Origin: Piper betle
Lineage: Eukaryota > Streptophyta > Magnoliopsida > Piperales > Piperaceae
DNA length: 64,000 bases
Direction: 5' to 3'
NCBI GenBank assembly: GCA_033002965.1
Contig: JAURVB010013188.1
Coordinates: 62,001 to 126,000 of the forward strand
Shown here one piece after another: positions 48,601 through 59,439 of the stretch (position 1 is its first letter; the number at the start of each line of letters is the position of its first letter). A program made the translations under genes and the position numbers. The notes below the pieces were generated by a model that made no database searches, was not told the origin of the DNA, and saw only the letters and a program-made list of their open reading frames with translations.

Positions 48601-49689
48601 TCGGCTGTCAATTAATTTGTCAATCATCCCCTAAAAGTCATTTGGTTGTCAAACGTTTTATCAAATTGCTGCTAATTGCATGGGGTGTGCCTTGAGCTTA
48701 AACTTCTACCACCTGGTGATCTACAATTGGCTACCAATGGATCTGCCAATTGATCTATCAAAGTTTTGCTGATCGTTTGCTGAACTTCATTGAGCTACTT
48801 TCTCTGCTCGATCGACTATCGATCAATAACCTGTCGAAGATTCTCCAAACTTTGAGATGCCATAACTTCTTATAGAAAACTCCATTTGAAGTGATTCTTG
48901 AAGCATCAAAAAGCTTATGATGTCTTCTATCACTCATTGCAAGTTCCATAGTCAAACTTCAATTTAGTTGCAATCTATACCCTTTAGATTCGAGGAATTT
49001 ACATAATCTCTAATTTTAGCTGAGACTTCCATGATGTTGTCGCTCAAGCTTCCATGGTAAGTTCGATGACCAAACTCCATTTTAGTTACAAGTTATACCC
49101 TTTGGATTTGAAGAGTTTGCATCAACTCTAACTTTAGTCGAGACGTCCATGATATTGTCATTCGAGCTTCATGTATGAATTTGTGACTTTAAGATTTATA
49201 GGTGATAATCATCAACACTTAGACTCACCAGTATCTTCCAACTATTTCATAATATTATTCTTTAATTTGCTTTTATAAAAGTAAATTAAATTATAATTTT
49301 ACCATTTTGTTCTTACAAATAAAAGTAGAAAATCTAAAACGTCTAAAACATGACCTTATTTTTAAGTCCAACAAATCTTTAACTAAGTAGATCTATTTAA
49401 TTAACAAGTTGTGGAGGCCACGGTTTTTTTATTTCCCCTATCAACAAATTACTAAATAATAATATATCAAGATTTTAAAAAATAAATATAGATAAGGCTA
49501 TAAAAAATAAATATATATTATAATCAAATCATGTTTAAAAATAAATATTATAATAAAAACTTTAAATTAAAATATGTGATGATTTAAATCAATTTAATTT
49601 TATATAAAGGTTTAAATCACATATGAGTACAAGAATAATAAAAAATAATAAAATATATAATACCACATATTGAGTGGGCAAGCTACTAA
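45661..49689 (+). mobile_element. Possible non-autonomous Helitron
   Basis: The left end reads A^TCTACCTATATAATATATAA, very like plant Helitron 5' ends. The right end reads CTAA^T at 49686-49690, preceded 12 bases earlier by a short hairpin (CCAC-atattga-GTGG, 49663-49677). Both fit insertion between A and T, but the hairpin is only 4-5 bp, shorter than usual. No Rep or helicase frame is present. 45246-45660, just before it, is AT-rich with nothing recognised. Confidence 0.35.
46300..49390. repeat. 1.54-kb direct tandem duplication
   Basis: 46300-47840 and 47841-49390 are direct copies: for example CACTTGATTTAGTATA (46337 and 47887), the CAAGCTCTTTCAAGAATGAAGG phrase, and the ends (TTTTGTTCTTACAAAT... 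at 47762 and 49306). Each unit contains shorter repeats of GAGACTTCCATGATGTTGTC about 60-130 bases apart. No genes; minor frames are composition artefacts. Confidence 0.85.
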
Positions 49690-49699
49690 TTATAATTTA

Positions 49700-50035
49700 T
49701 AATTTAAGCCACAGGGCTTGGGGCTGGTGGGGGGCTGCGACAGCAGGTGGTGGCAGGGGGCCGCAATAGCTTGGGGCAGGTAGGGTCATCGCAGGGGCGG
49801 CGGGGAGGAGGAGGAGGGGGGGGGTGGTTTGGGGGCATGGTGGAGGGGCCATGGCTTGGGCTGATCGGGGGCAGCGGCAACAGGTGGCGGCAGGGGAGCT
49901 GTGGCAAGGGGGCAAGGTGTAGTTGGACAGGTGGGCGGGCTGGCAATCAAGCAGGTTGTCGCAAGCGGGGGGCAGGCGAACGGGCTGGCGGATGTGGGGT
50001 GGGAGGGTGTTTCTGGGCCGTTGGATCGAATTCTA
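49700..50035. other. G-rich strand block
   Basis: Plus strand very rich in G, with runs of 4-9 G at 49790-49830 that could form G-quadruplexes. Long frames on both strands come from composition. Confidence 0.8.
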
Positions 50036-50056
50036 GCAACCCAGATTAAATTTGCT

Positions 50057-50087
50057 GCATGCGCTGCCAAATGCTGGCAGCGCATGC
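50057..50087. repeat. Perfect 12-bp hairpin
   Basis: GCATGCGCTGCC, 7-base loop, GGCAGCGCATGC. It lies at the end of the G-rich block, just before a GT/TA microsatellite (50097-50123), and faces a second, imperfect hairpin (50134-50160). Confidence 0.9.
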
Positions 50088-50123
50088 TAGCACTTCTATA
50101 TGTGTGTGGTGTGTGTGTATACA

Positions 50124-50680
50124 ATAAAACTACAGTGCACTGCATGCTTTTGCAGCGCACTACAGTTTGAGCCGTTGGATCAAAATCCAACGGCCCAAAA
50201 TAGTTTGCCGGATTTCCCCCTCTCCTTCCTTTTATTTTCTTGCCTTCCCCCCAGCCGCCCCCTGGCCCCGCCCCGCCCCCCGGCCCAATCCCCACCCCAG
50301 CCTCGGCCCTGCCGGCAGCCTCGGTACCCCACCGCCCCCGCCCGCTGTTCCCTCGCTTTGCTCCCCCCGCCCTGCCCACGCCCCCCCCCCACCACCACAC
50401 CAGGCCGCCACCATCTGCTTCCGCTCCTAGCCAAGGTGGCCCCCCTCATGTTGCTCCTCCCCTACCCCTGCCTGGCGCCATGAGCCCCCTTGCCACTTCC
50501 CGCAGACGTGGTCCCCCCTACCCCCGCCCGCAGCCACGGCCCCTCCCCCTTGCCATGGCCCCCAGCCCCTACGGGCAACAGGGCGATATTGTTGGCCAGT
50601 AAGCAGCCAACGGCAAGGTCATCGGCAGTGGGGTGGCATGGCAAAATAGAGGGGGTGAGAAACAAGGGAGGGTAGTTCTA
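50124..50680. mobile_element. End of another M1-type element (M3) and C-rich block
   Basis: Starts beside the GT/TA microsatellite with CAGTGCACTGCA and has the same subterminal palindrome as M1: CCGTTGGAT-CAAA-ATCCAACGG at 50172-50193. C-rich sequence follows (50215-50600). The reverse-oriented end left of the microsatellite (GCCGTTGGATC near 50019) suggests two such elements abutting one microsatellite. Boundaries are unclear. Confidence 0.4.
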
Positions 50681-50872
50681 TAATAAAAACTTGACTCGAG
50701 TCAGGATCAAGTCAAAATTTTATTCTGAAATAAATTTTAAAAAAATAAAATAATTTCTTAATAAAAACTTGACTTGATCCCGACTCGAGTTAAGTTTTTA
50801 TTATGAATAAATTTTAAAAAAATAAAATAATTTTGTAATAAAAACTTGACTCGATCCCGACTCGGGGGAGGA
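50680..50872. repeat. Three copies of a family Y LTR motif
   Basis: AATAAAAACTTGACTCG-type text with AAATTTTAAAAAAATAAAATAATTT spacers occurs three times in direct order, from 50690, 50758 and 50836 approximately. Confidence 0.75.
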
Positions 50873-51055
50873 ATGTAGGGGGGACCACATGGCTGCGTGT
50901 GGGGATAGGGGCGGAAGGTTGCGGCCTAGGGCGCTGCTGGGGAGAGGAACGAGGGGGGACCGCCGCTGCTACAGGTGGGGGGCAGTGGGGGACGGCGGCT
51001 GCTGGAGGGGCTGGGGGGAGGGGGGGAGGGAGGAGGGGGGGAACAGGAAATTTAA
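50873..51055. other. G-rich block with quadruplex potential
   Basis: Runs of G up to seven long, densest at 51005-51041. No gene. Confidence 0.75.
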
Positions 51056-51129
51056 TGGTTCTGAAAAACTCGCAAAACTTTTGTTATACATGACATGGAA
51101 CAGTGTTCTTATGTATTTATCAAGTCATT

Positions 51130-51245
51130 TTTTCTTTAATTAGAGGTGAATGCACCATAACTATGCAGTCCTATTCCTAATAGATTTACTCCGAAATAAC
51201 ATATCCAAATAATAAGAAATCCAATCGAAGCTACGATTGATTAGT
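51130..51245 (-). pseudogene. ccsA: Plastid ccsA 3' end
   Basis: On the minus strand this encodes the C-terminal end of the cytochrome c biogenesis protein Ccs[21 protein letters not shown], then LHSYGAF and a stop. Full-length CcsA is a thylakoid membrane protein of a little over 300 residues that attaches haem to c-type cytochromes. Only its last 35-40 codons are here, so it is a non-functional fragment. The upstream end (51245-51355) is AT-rich and I cannot place it in the plastid genome. Confidence 0.85.
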
Positions 51246-51356
51246 AATCAGTAGTACTATACTAAAATAAGGGATAGGAGAAAAATCGATTCAATCTAGA
51301 GAAAAACAAAAAAAGTCATTATCCAAAACATTTGATTTGATTCTTACTTATATTCT

Positions 51357-51407
51357 TACTATTCTTCAGATACCATCATTGCTTCTTCTCCGAAAAAGAA
51401 GTTCACG
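51357..51407 (-). pseudogene. Plastid 16S rRNA fragment, part 1
   Basis: CAGATACCATCATTGCTTC...GAAGTTCACG is the reverse complement of the plastid 16S region around positions 400-450. It ends at the TCACG target site and continues at 54341. Confidence 0.85.
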
Positions 51408-54340
51408 TGTAACACCCCAAATCCGGTCCAAGCTCGTAAACCGAACCGGCATGTTACAGGTCCCGGTTAGATCGGCTAACCCGAACCCAACTCGCGCAGA
51501 TCTAATCTCGGCGTCTTAAGATGAAGATATTACTTGTCATGCATGGATGAATGCACAAAATTCTAACATGATACTACATGGATGACACGCAAACTAAATT
51601 ACATACCATCACAATCACTATCCAAAATCGATGAAAATTATAAAATAAAATGGATAGAATTTCCCCTAAAAGTGCAATTAGGGTCACCCTGTCAAAATAC
51701 TATATATAAACATATATGCAAACGTGTATCTATACATCACGTAACTTCATTCACACAATCTGTCATCGTGTCTTAGCATTCAATCATGTTACATCATCAT
51801 ATCTTATCATCATCTCATGACATTCAATCATATCATACCATGTCTTAGCATTTCACAACATCCACAATGTAATAGTATTGTAAACAAAATATAGCCACTC
51901 AATCGACTCGCATGTGTGTAAGCGACAACAATGCTCCTCTGTCCAAGCTGGCTCCTCTAACTCGTGATTATTACCTACATATAGTATAAAACACGTCAGT
52001 AACAAGTGTTACTGGTCCAAAAAATATAATAACTATAACAAGCTGGCTATGAGAGAAAACTCCCATATGACAGAAAACATCCTATACTCCACGTGAACAC
52101 TCTGAAGGGCACTACTGAGGAGCCACTGGGCTGTAGATCCGGTAACATCCCGAACTTACTGATCTGCTGCTGGTACTGTGCCGCTCTCGGCACTTCTTTT
52201 TCAGTACTTTACATAAAACTTTATCCTAAGCCCTCTCCTTACCTCCATATTTCTCCCGGCCTTGAGCACGAACGCCAAGTACTCTCAGGCAGTCGCCTTT
52301 AATACCCTTTGAACCATAAGTCCGGACATGCGCTGTACTAAATAGTACCCGTAAACCTCCACGTTCTCCAGGTGTGAGCAACTCAAACGCGGAGTTGTCA
52401 GGATCCCTCGGGAATGGAACAGTCCGCTGGCACTAATCCAGAGCCCACTTTGACTATCACAGCATCCGCTCATGGTACGTGCAGCGGTTTCTCCATCTTT
52501 CGTCTCACTAAAAATGTAAAAACTATATATATATATATATAGGGCTGGGTAGGGATTTATATAATAGGCCCGAAGGCAACTTGTCGTGGATCTTATTTTC
52601 AAAATCATCCTCGAGGGATCTCATCCTCTAAGGGTTATTAATTCGGAAATCTGTTCGGCTAAATTGCCCGAGTTAAGTGGGATCCAATAAAACGCAACTT
52701 AACCCGTCCTGCAAATAATAAGATAAACATACAATAGAAAGACGCAAAACAGAGACGAGTCTTAAACGAACCTGGTAGAAGCTCCATGCGTGTAATCGCG
52801 CCTAGGCGGCGAGCTCCTACTCCGTACCTACACATCAAAACTAAATACTAACGCCCGCTAATTAAATGATGCATCATACACAATGAACATCACACTCAAA
52901 ATACAAACAGTATCCAGCTACAGCTAAATAATCATAAATGTGAAAATAATTCTAGCTCATCCTATTCATAGTAATTTTATTACGTTTTTGCTAAGTTACG
53001 TCATAGTCACTTATCATGCTCTCATTAGATCACTTACTCTTCATTCACACTTAATCTCATCATTCAATCATCAATTCATTCATAGTCATACATTTATCCT
53101 AACTAACCAATTCTAGCATGCTATGTTAACAATTATTATCAATCTTAAAAAATCAAATCAGAGGTAATTATACCTCACGTCGTCGGCAATCGGCGACGGT
53201 TAGGGTTCCATCGCGCATCTCGGAGCTCAAATTCGGCGCTCATCGGCGTCCGACATTCGATCGGGATCGACTGGATGAACTCCTCAGCAGATCCGGCAAA
53301 TTCCAGTGAATCCGATTTTCTGACGATTTTCCGGCAGGTTTCAGTAGTTTTCTGGCACTTCCGGCGGTTTTCCGGCAGCTCTTCGACGGTTTTCCGGTGA
53401 CAATCACCGGCGGCGTCTACTGACTAGATGGGGTCATATTGGGTATCATTGGAACCGGCTCGGTGAGCCCGACGCATCTACGGCATCGACGTGGTCGGCC
53501 GAGGCGGTTGCTCGCCAGAAAATGGCTAAAATCAGGCCGGCGGCAATGGGTAGCTAGATCCGGCCGGCCTGGGTGGCGATGGCCTCCGCTCCGGTAGGGG
53601 AAGGTCGCTAGGGGGTCGAAGACGTTGAGGCAACTACTCGATCACGGCGGTGACTGTCGCCGGCGGCGCGATCGGCGATGGAAGCGCGGAACAAAGGTGC
53701 GGCTTTTTCACGTCACGGCGGCCCGATGGTGGCCAGGCCTGGTCAGGGAGGCACGGCAACGCCGTGGTGGAGCTGGCGGCGGCGACGCTGCACAGGGGCG
53801 GCGTCGGGGAAGGGTTTGTGTGAGGAAGAATGGGTCGGGGTGAGAAAAACAACTAGGTGGCAATATTGTAAATAATACTTGACTTGTGTCCAGCTCGAGT
53901 CAAGAATAATAACTAAGTCGTAGAAAATCCTAAAAAAATCCAGAAAAATCAGGAAAAATTCCGTAAAATCAAATAAATACCAAAACATCATAATGATATG
54001 CTCTATAACTATAAACCCACCCAACTGCCCGTAACGCGTCCTAACGCGGTAAACAGCCTAAAACTAATTTTACGATCCACTATATATAAAAATAAAAAAA
54101 ACAACTGGCATACTCTTGTATATTCTGATAACTCATTCTGTTCTACTGTATTCATGATGTTATCATCATATACTTGGGTACGCATGACCCTCATAGCTCA
54201 TACACGCGACTAGCGTCGGCTCAGTACACGTGACTAGCGTCGGCTCAGTATACGTGTTCTGAAACTGACTCGACTCGAAAATAATGGTCGAACAGACCGG
54301 TTCTGAATATAAAACCCTGACTCGAATCGTGGGTTTTACA
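51408..54340 (-). mobile_element. Solo LTR, family Y, copy in plastid DNA
   Basis: 2,933 bp, TGTAACACCCC...GGGTTTTACA, flanked by the perfect target duplication TCACG (51403-51407 and 54341-54345). In reverse it matches 27565-30474. It has a TA run at 52526-52545 (the LTR TATA region) and a GC-rich block at 53160-53830. No internal domain. It splits a plastid 16S fragment whose sequence is continuous when the LTR and one target copy are ignored. Confidence 0.95.
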
Positions 54341-54426
54341 TCACGACCCGTGGGTCTTCTACCTCCACGTGGCATTGCTCCGTTAGGCTTTCGCCCATTG
54401 CAGAAAATTCCCCACTGCTGCCTCCT

Positions 54427-54486
<60 letters not shown>

Positions 54487-54659
54487 TAATCATCGCCTTG
54501 GTAAGCTATTGCCTCACCAACTAGCTAATCAGACGTGAGCCCCTCCTCGAGTGGATTCCTCCTTTTGCTCCTCAGCCTCAGGGTATTGGCAGCCATTTCC
54601 AGCTGTTGTTCCTCTCCCAAGGGCAGGTTCTTATGTGTTACTCACCCGTCTGCCACTGG
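54341..54659 (-). pseudogene. Plastid 16S rRNA fragment, part 2
   Basis: Reverse complement of the 5' third of plastid 16S rRNA (contains CCACTGCTGCCTCCTGTAGG and GTGTGGCTGATCATCCTCTC). Several CpG sites of the plastid sequence are TG or CA here. It stops at the junction with 23S sequence near 54659. Confidence 0.9.
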
Positions 54660-55112
<453 letters not shown>

Positions 55113-55412
55113 GTATTGCTCTCCCACAATCCCGTTTTCGCGGTTTAGGCTTCTCCCATTTTACTCGCCGCTACTACGGGAATCTCTTTTGCTTTCTTTT
55201 CCTATGGCTACTAAGATGTTTCAATTTGCCAGGCTATCTCTTGCCTACCCATGGATTTGGCAGGAGTTCGAAAGGTTGACCTATTTGGGAATCTCCAGAT
55301 CTATGCTTATTTTCAACTCCCCGAAGCATTTCGTCGCTTACTATGCCCGTCTCTGGGTGCCTAGGTATCCACCGTCAGCCTTTCCTCGTTTGAACCTCGC
55401 CATTATGTGGTG
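55113..55412 (-). pseudogene. Plastid 23S rRNA fragment, 5' part
   Basis: Reverse complement of the first few hundred bases of plastid 23S rRNA (CCCGTTTTCGCGGTTTAGGC..., GCCTAGGTATCCACCGT...). It contains no stop-coded protein; frames across it are spurious. Confidence 0.88.
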
Positions 55413-55419
55413 CTAACGA

Positions 55420-56145
55420 TTTAATAACTATTTTTGTAGCTCCAGAATGTTTCAGTTTATGCTCCTACCTATTAATTGGATATACCAAGAGAGATGTACG
55501 GTCTAATGAGGCAACTACGAAATATTTACTCATGGGTGGGGCAAGCTCTTCTATTTTGGTTCATGGTTTCTCTTGGCTATATGGTCCATGGGGAGAGATC
55601 GAGCTTCAAGAAATACTGAATAGTCTTATCAATACACAAATGTACAACTCCCCAGGAATTTTAATTCCGCTTATATTCATCATTGTAGAAATTGGGTTCA
55701 AGCTTTCCCTAGCCCCTTTTCATCAGTGGACTCCTCACGTATACGAAGGAGTGTGGTCCGTTCGACAAATTCCTACCTCTATATCTATCTCCGAGATGTT
55801 TGGATTTTTCAAAACTCCATGGACATGCAAAATAGAAATGTTATCCCCACTCAGACTAAGACATCACTTTGACTAAAAGTTTATTGTGATCCTTTTGTTC
55901 AAATAACAATTAAGGTGAAGCAGGGTCAGGAACAACGAATCTCTTTAAGATAAACAAATCCATTTTGCAAGTTCGTTATTACGGGCAGTTCCTACAAAGG
56001 ATCGGGCTAATGACGTATACAATACTTGAATTCTCGATGTAGATGCTACATCGTTGGTTCTCATCCTGCCGAATACACTAAGTTAAAGCAAAGTGAAAGT
56101 AAGACGTCTTATCTTACTGGGTCATGTTTACAAACAAAATGGATT
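55420..56145 (+). pseudogene. ndhB: Plastid ndhB exon 1 end and intron start
   Basis: 55424 to about 55845 encodes part of NdhB, a membrane subunit of the plastid NDH complex: [56 protein letters not shown]. From about 55846 it runs into the ndhB group II intron (text ending near ACTAATGACGTATACAATAC and the following conserved stretch). Exon 2 is absent. A few residues differ from the usual plastid protein (for example VEIGF for VGIGF), as expected of nuclear drift. Confidence 0.9.
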
Positions 56146-56486
56146 CAGATTAAATCTTATCTACTATTTAATCTTATCTACTATTAAATTTTATCTACTA
56201 AAGATAAAGATATATATAAATAGATATAAATCGATATATAAATAGATATAAATAGATAATGTCTATCTACAGTTGAAAAAGAAATGATCAAAATATAAAT
56301 TTTTTTTCAAATCCTATTCTTTTGTTCAATAGTTATCCAACGACAATTTCATTTTTTTGAATATACAGAGACCATTCTAATTGTTATTTTTTTATACTTA
56401 ACTCACTCATGAGTTCCCGCAAAATTAAATCAAATCCAACAGCCAAAAAAAACGCCCCATATATTGCCAAAATACGGTGGCACATG

Positions 56487-56490
<4 letters not shown>
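56146..56490. other. AT-rich spacer
   Basis: 56150-56270 is built from TATCTACTATTAAATC and ATAGATATAAAT repeats. Nothing else recognised. Confidence 0.5.

Positions 56491-56492
<2 letters not shown>

Positions 56493-56559
<67 letters not shown>
56493..56559. repeat. (TA)n-(GA)n microsatellite
   Basis: A TA run to 56520, then GA to 56559. It lies at the left edge of element M2. Confidence 0.95.
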
Positions 56560-56561
<2 letters not shown>

Positions 56562-56914
56562 AAAGGGTGCCTGTACTGCAGCACAGCGAGTTCGCTGTGC
56601 TTGAATTTAAATCAAACTATTGAAAAAGCATCTAACAGTATAGAAATAATTAGAAAACCCTTTCGCCCCTTTCCCAGCACCGCCCTCGTCACTCGCAAGC
56701 CCCTCCTCCTCGCCTCTCCCTCCTTCTCCGATCACTCCGTCGCCTGTTTTTCCCTCGTTTCACCCCCCCCCCCCCAAGTTTTGCAGCAAGACCAAGCTCC
56801 TCCCTGCCGTCTGCTACCCTGGCCTCCTTCACGCCGGCGTCCTCCTCGACCCCTCCGACTATCATCAATCATAGAGAGAGGAAGAAGAATACAAGGGATG
56901 ACATATTCTCCGAC

Positions 56915-57838
56915 ATGGGCTGCTTCGTCTGTGCCGGAAAACCGGTCAAGGACGACGACGAGAAGGATCCTCCTCCCTCCCTCGATCGGTATCCCTCCTT
57001 TGTCTATGTTCTTTATGTGTTTTTTTTGTGTGGGTCATGAATGGATTGAGATATGCTGTGGATGTCGTTTCTCGATATGATCGGTGGTAGGCAGCGTGTG
57101 AGAGTTTGGATTTTGGGGGGATTCTGTTGATTGTGGTGTGTTTGATGATGATTGAATGGAGCTTTGTGAGGTCGTAGGTTCATTCCTTTTGTATAATTTG
57201 GTGGGATGAGTCTGGATGATGATTTTTATTATCTGTTTTCCTTTTTAGTGGTGTTTGATACCTTTTTTATTTTGGTGTAATTGATGGTGCTTGTTATTCT
57301 TCTTGTTAACATTAGTGGACAAGTATAAGCAGAGCTACTTACTGGACCAAAAGAAAGACATCTGGAAAGATAAGCCTGATCTATTGCAGCTAAAACATTC
57401 CTTGAATTAGCTTCTGCAACCAAAAATTTTAGAGGTGATTGTCTTTTAGGAAGAGGGTGGTTTGGCCGAGTGTACATGGGAAGGCTGGAGAGTACGAACC
57501 ATGTCTGTCTTGGGAAAATTTTCAATTTTGGCAGATTTTCTTATTGAAAAGATACAAAGTTTACTTATCACTCTTTTGTAATTGCTATTTTTCTTGGCAT
57601 GTTTGTTATTACATCATGCAAGTAGCTAGCTTATATCTTTCTTTAAAATGAGCCTTTTTATGAATTATATTTTGTGTAATTAATTGTGTTGTTATTGATT
57701 TCTTTATGAGTTTTAACTTGAATATGATATACTGATATATTTGATGTAAGCTGTGGCTATTAAACAACTTGATCGAAATGGATCGCAGGGAACAAGAGAG
57801 TTCCTTGTTGAAGTCTTGATGCTAAGTTTGGAAAGAAG
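56915..57838 (+). pseudogene. Receptor-like cytoplasmic kinase (class VII) fragments
   Basis: Exon 1 (56915-56988) begins MGCFVCAGK, the Gly2/Cys3 N-terminal acylation signal typical of PBS1-like kinases, and ends at a GT donor. Exon 2-like text at 57395-57500 reads [10 protein letters not shown], then the ATP loop [18 protein letters not shown]. Exon 3-like text at 57744-57838 reads [11 protein letters not shown]...[10 protein letters not shown], with the ATP-binding Lys. In a whole gene these form the N-lobe of a membrane-attached immune-signalling kinase. The catalytic loop and C-lobe are absent and frames are broken, so this is a partial copy. Its first exon is repeated, inverted, at 59689-59768. 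Confidence 0.75.
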
Positions 57839-57844
57839 GTAGAA

Positions 57845-58260
57845 CTTGAAAAGAAAACAACATGGTGGTCACAGGCATAGACGTGTACAAGGATATGATT
57901 AAAATTAAGATCTTCGAATCAGTTGGCTCCCCAAATCCATGAAGTGTTCCACCATGCTTCTGTGGAGAACGTTCTTCAGGCCAGGCCCTATGCGTTATAC
58001 ATGGGTTTTCTCAGTAGCTTTGGGGACATAGGTTTTCTCAGTAGCTGGTGCTCTTCTTGCTATTCCCGGTGGCATAAAGAGGAAGTCACTGGCACCTCTA
58101 GTATTCTTTGGAACCACAGGTACTATGCTTGACATTATTATGGGTGTAAGTGCCTGCGAAAGAGAGCATGATGAACAGCAAATGAAGCTTCTCGAGGAGC
58201 AAAACTCTAAGGTTGATACAACAGTTACCATAGAAAATGAGATGTTGTAGTCTTACTTCT
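57845..58260 (+). pseudogene. Fragment of an unrecognised membrane protein
   Basis: Frames at 57923-58250 read (with one stop) a hydrophobic segment FSVAGALLAIPGG, a basic loop IKRKSLAPL, a second hydrophobic part VFFGTTGTMLDIIMGVSACE, and an acidic tail EREHDEQQMKLLEEQNSKV, stopping at 58248. It looks like the end of a small two-segment membrane protein. I do not recognise the family. It lies directly after the kinase pieces and may be a separate captured gene. Confidence 0.5.
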
Positions 58261-58458
58261 TGTCCTTGTTTTCATACCTGACCAAGGCTGATTGTTTTAA
58301 GCTCCAAATGATGTTGTTAGCATTGTTGTACTTTAACCAAATTTGAAGGATTTGTTTCCCCTTTATTAGCTGAAAATCAATTTTCATCTGCAATTGCCTA
58401 GTATTCTGCTATCATTTATTTGGTCAATGTATCATCAATCATCATGTTTGAAATAAGT

Positions 58459-59141
58459 TCATGTGTAGCAAGGAAATTGTTTGCTTATTAATAAATCACC
58501 ACTGTAATCAACATATAAGCCTCGAAATGCAATGATATAATTTACAAGAAAGTTGTGCCAATTAGCTGTACATAAATTGCTTAGACTATCTGAAACCCAA
58601 ATTAAAAATTTCCATGTACAAAAGAATATAAGAATCATGGTTTCCTCAATGCTGAAGCAGCCCATAACAACCGCTAAAACCAACCCTAGACCAGCACCAA
58701 GAGATGCACCCACTGCTGCTGCAGTCAAAGAGCTTCCCTTTTCCTTGGATTCTTGTTCAACCGCTGTTGCAGCCCTTGCAGCTTGCTCATTTGCCACCAG
58801 TGAAAGCCTCTCATCTGCGAGTTCCTAAAACACAAAACAAGCTCAACTATAAGCCATTAAGTGGAGACTGGAATTTCCATACAAAGAGGAAACCTTTATC
58901 ATGTGACAACGATGGTGAAAAATTTGTTCGTAATGGCAAGAACCCACGGAATTCCGAGAGATTTGACCTCCTTTAAAAGAAAAACAAGTGTTGGCTCCTG
59001 CTCCGGGATGGTTGGATGACGAAATACAGGGATCTTGTGTGATAAATTATGGACAAGGACAGCCAAATCAGTTTTCCACTTAAGATCACGAACACCACTC
59101 CACAATTCATCTCAAAAGCGGGCTGCTTCAGAATGCAACTC
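58459..59141 (-). pseudogene. GTPase-like gene fragment, two exons
   Basis: Minus strand. The first piece (59141-58899) follows an AG acceptor and reads RDLKWKTDLAVLVHNLSHKI ... EVKSLGIPWVLAITNKF, where TNKF resembles the base-recognition motif (TNKxD) of GTP-binding domains; an in-frame TGA lies near 59110. The second piece (58824-58459) also follows an AG acceptor and reads ELADERLSLVANEQAARAAT, then a glycine/alanine-rich hydrophobic tail AAAVGASLGAGLGLVLAVVM that could be a membrane anchor. Together they look like the C-terminal part of a plant P-loop protein. The identification is inference. Confidence 0.45.
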
Positions 59142-59439
59142 CTGAATTTTAAAAAATGCACTCAGTTGAACAGAGTAAATCTATTATGTTAAGCTTGAAA
59201 AGAGATTTGAGATCAACGCAACAGAAACAGCAGTATGGCATTATACAATCAACAAATACCAAAAGGCATTCAATAAGAAACTAATGAAAAATTGGTACTG
59301 CTCAGTTGCATTTATTCACATGAAAAGTGTAATTGATGGTGCTTTTCACAAATAAATAGCACTACTGTGGCAACATCAATCTTCTAGATCATAACACTAA
59401 ACATCACTAGCAAAAAGGGTAAGCCCGCAACTAAAAAAG

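Noticed and set aside
46280..49400. CRISPR-like array from regularly spaced short repeats
   Set aside because: The repeats are variable in spacing and diverged, and sit in a plant tandem duplication.
49747..50675. Gly-rich and Pro-rich frames up to 204 residues
   Set aside because: Low-complexity G/C composition on one strand keeps several frames open; no family pattern.
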